NCBI GenBank assembly: GCA_039933775.1
Contig: JBDTNK010000096.1
Coordinates: forward strand, 1 to 6,481
Reading direction: 5' to 3'
DNA length: 6,481 bases
Origin: JBDTNK01 sp039933775
GTDB taxonomy: Bacteria; Chloroflexota; Limnocylindria; QHBO01
The notes beneath the pieces were generated by a model. The model had not been told where the DNA came from. It made no database searches and was given only the letters and a program-made list of their open reading frames with translations. Shown piece after piece: positions 5,245 through 6,481 of this stretch (its first letter is position 1; each line of letters starts with the position of its first letter). Position numbers and translations under genes: made by a program.

Positions 5245-5607
5245 TGGTGGAGATGGGGGAGAATCGAACTCCCCGTCCAAAACACAGTCGCCGAGAACTT
5301 CCTACAGGTATTTCCGGCCAACTTGCGCTTCACGTTGCGGGCCCCCGACCGGCGGGGTGCGTCGCTTGCTATCCGGTGATGCCTCTCGGCTCTTTGACGC
5401 CACTCACCGGAGTCGGCGACGCCGCACCTCCCCTGATGACATCTTCACCGTCCGGGGAGGGTGGACGGGGTCGATGCTCACTGCCTAAGCAGCGAGGGCG
5501 TAACTATCGTTGCCAGTTACAGCAATTGCCCGCTTTTTTACGAGGCCTGCGAGCAACCTCGACCTGCGATTCTCGGTCCCCGGGCCCTGTCGAAACCTGA
5601 CATCCCC
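5245..5607 (-). ncRNA. ssrA: Transfer-messenger RNA (tmRNA)
   Basis: tmRNA is charged with alanine and, with SmpB, rescues stalled ribosomes and tags the nascent peptide for proteolysis. The 363-nt RNA starts GGGGATG at 5607 and ends CATCTCC-A-CCA at 5245, with CCA encoded. The acceptor stem pairs 7 of 7, including a G-U at the third pair, the alanine identity element. The T arm is GGGAG-TTCGATT-CTCCC. Near the 5' end is the conserved GGTTTCGACAGGG type segment. Pseudoknot 1 is directly readable: CCTCG (5557-5561) complements CGAGG (5541-5545), while 5549-5556 complements 5526-5533, with an A6 run between (plus-strand bases). The resume codon lies 11 nt beyond it. Downstream, CTCGCTGC-TTAG-GCAGTGAG forms the helix whose loop contains the tag stop. 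It is a one-piece tmRNA, not a permuted two-piece form. Confidence 0.97.
5485..5514 (-). other. tmRNA tag-peptide reading frame
   Basis: The tag frame begins at GGC (5512-5514) and reads GNDSYALAA followed by TAG (5485-5487). With the alanine carried by tmRNA the added tag is A-GNDSYALAA. The C-terminal ALAA is the usual ClpXP-type degron. The resume codon is glycine and is preceded by TAACT, as is common upstream of tag frames. Confidence 0.93.
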
Positions 5608-5625
5608 ATGAACCGATTCGGATCC

Positions 5626-5654
5626 ATTCTATCAGACCCATGCCAGCTTGTGAA
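5626..5654 (-). promoter_or_regulatory. ssrA promoter
   Basis: On the minus strand TTCACA (5649-5654) and TAGAAT (5626-5631) are spaced by 17 nt, with five of six matches in each hexamer. The start should fall near 5619, leaving a leader of about 12 nt before the mature 5' end at 5607, which RNase P would remove. This is a strong constitutive-type promoter, as expected for an abundant RNA. Confidence 0.8.
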
Positions 5655-5663
5655 CACCTGTTC
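5652..5663. promoter_or_regulatory. GAAC-N4-GTTC dyad, LexA-like operator candidate
   Basis: GAACACCTGTTC is a perfect 4+4 dyad with a 4-nt centre, the core of the Gram-positive LexA/DinR box (CGAAC-N4-GTTCG), although the flanking bases are T rather than C and G. It overlaps the ssrA -35 hexamer and lies 18 nt before the protease-like gene, so a bound repressor could affect both. A single site without a known local LexA consensus is weak evidence. Confidence 0.25.
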
Positions 5664-5681
5664 TATGGCATCATCTGACCG

Positions 5682-6481
5682 ATGCCATCCATTCTCCTCC
5701 GCAGCCCGATCACCTTCGAGGTTCCCGGTCGCGCGGTCCATGCACCGATGGTCCACGCCAGTGTCAACGGCGTCGCCACAAAGCTCATCCTGGACACCGG
5801 CTGCACCGACCACATCCTGACCATGGAGCTCGCCGCCCGCGCCAACCTGTCGGTCGAACCCGGCGAGGAGGGGACCGATGCCGCCGGTGCCTCGGTTGAA
5901 TCCTGGTCCGTCGGCAGCCTGTCGGTCACGATCGGCGATCTCATCGTGCCGCTCGACAACGTCGTCGCCTTCCATGGCCCCGAGCCGTTCGAGGGCTGGG
6001 GCATCGGCGGCTTTCTGAGCCCGCAGCACCTGCATCCGACGGCAAACGTCATCCTGGACCTCGCCGGCGATGAGCTGGCGATCATCGACGGGGAGCCTGT
6101 CGACGTCGGCGCGGAGCTGATCGGCCAGCATCCCGAGCTGCGACCGCTGTGGCTCGGTCGCGAGCCTGGCGACACGACGGTGCAGATCCGCGCCGCGATC
6201 GAGCCGTTCGCGCCCGTCGTGACGATGCTCGACAGCGGCGGCAAGGCGACCGAGTTCGCCGACTCGGCGGTGCCCGACCTCGGCACCGATATCCGCGAGG
6301 CCGGCGGGCGCGGCGTGAGCGGCACCCAGGTGCACGGCTCGGTCGTCACTGACCAGTTCCTGCACGTCGGCGACGCGACGCTGCCCCTGCCGCGCCTCTT
6401 CGTGCGGCCCTCGTCCAGCGCTGCGGCTCCCGGCCTCGTCGGCATGGACCTGTTGCGCGGCACGGTGCTGATGGTCGGCGC
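5682..6481 (+). CDS. Two-lobed retropepsin/pepsin-like aspartic protease (3' end outside window)
   Basis: The 266 residues visible look like two tandem aspartic-protease lobes (clan AA). Lobe 1 has the active-site motif LILDTGC (35-41, Asp38) and later GWGIGGFL (105-112), fitting the hydrophobic-hydrophobic-Gly motif. Lobe 2 has VTMLDSGG (180-187, Asp184) and GLVGMDLLRG (251-260) in the equivalent place. Both aspartates are present, so the protein could form an active pseudo-dimer without dimerising. The residue after DTG/DSG is Cys or Gly instead of the usual Ala, Ser or Thr. There is no signal peptide or membrane segment, so a cytosolic location is likely. The start is ATG 5682: an in-frame TGA at 5676 rules out anything earlier, and no clear ribosome-binding site precedes it, so a leaderless transcript is possible. 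It is divergent from ssrA. Substrate unknown. Confidence 0.75.
   Translation, partial: MPSILLRSPITFEVPGRAVHAPMVHASVNGVATKLILDTGCTDHILTMELAARANLSVEPGEEGTDAAGASVESWSVGSLSVTIGDLIVPLDNVVAFHGPEPFEGWGIGGFLSPQHLHPTANVILDLAGDELAIIDGEPVDVGAELIGQHPELRPLWLGREPGDTTVQIRAAIEPFAPVVTMLDSGGKATEFADSAVPDLGTDIREAGGRGVSGTQVHGSVVTDQFLHVGDATLPLPRLFVRPSSSAAAPGLVGMDLLRGTVLMVG

Noticed and set aside
5040..5333. 97-codon minus-strand open frame overlapping the 3' part of ssrA
   Set aside because: Its first third lies in the tmRNA itself and the rest is in the structured spacer. There is no protein-like composition.
5538..6365. 275-codon minus-strand open frame opposite the protease gene and the ssrA promoter
   Set aside because: It runs through the ssrA promoter and tmRNA 5' region and is antisense to a gene with two protease motifs.
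1..6481. CRISPR array, insertion sequence, attachment site or phage gene
   Set aside because: I saw no regularly spaced repeats, transposase or integrase motifs, or terminal inverted repeats with target duplications.

Overview
This is GC-rich bacterial chromosome around the conserved dnaA/rpmH locus that flanks oriC in many bacteria, followed by the tmRNA gene. The L34 sequence (MKKTYQP start, KGGRRVLARRRAKGRKRL core), the DnaA N-terminus and the gene order suggest a Chloroflexota-like lineage, or less likely another high-GC Gram-positive-type lineage. That placement is inferred by eye, not computed.

Layout. The 5' part of dnaA (1-722) lies on the minus strand and runs off the left edge. A 335-bp spacer (723-1057) holds divergent promoter candidates and a structured rpmH leader. 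On the plus strand follows a tight operon: rpmH (1058-1192), rnpA (1207-1542), yidD (1539-1760), yidC (1757-2938), jag (2935-3960) and an unrecognised 146-aa gene (3974-4414). Three junctions are 4-bp stop/start overlaps. A hairpin over the last stop codon separates this operon from a convergent minus-strand gene for a four-helix membrane protein (4431-4967). A structured non-coding spacer (4968-5244) leads to ssrA on the minus strand (5245-5607). Its promoter lies in a short divergent region with the start of a two-lobed aspartic-protease-like gene (5682 to the right edge).

How the genes work together. DnaA initiates replication. L34 is a ribosomal protein and RnpA is the protein subunit of RNase P, which would also be expected to mature the 5' end of the tmRNA encoded here. 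YidD and YidC act in membrane-protein insertion. Jag/KhpB is an RNA-binding regulator commonly encoded next to yidC. tmRNA rescues stalled ribosomes; the tag read here is (Ala)-GNDSYALAA.

Most of the window is a well-known core cluster. The less ordinary parts are the 146-aa gene where mnmE or rsmG might be expected, a long extracellular insertion in YidC with two cysteines, an Arg/Gly-rich linker in Jag, paired hairpins in the rpmH leader, a GAAC-N4-GTTC dyad in the ssrA promoter, and the cytosolic two-lobed aspartic protease. I found no CRISPR array, insertion sequence or clear phage element, and nothing that amounts to a new system.
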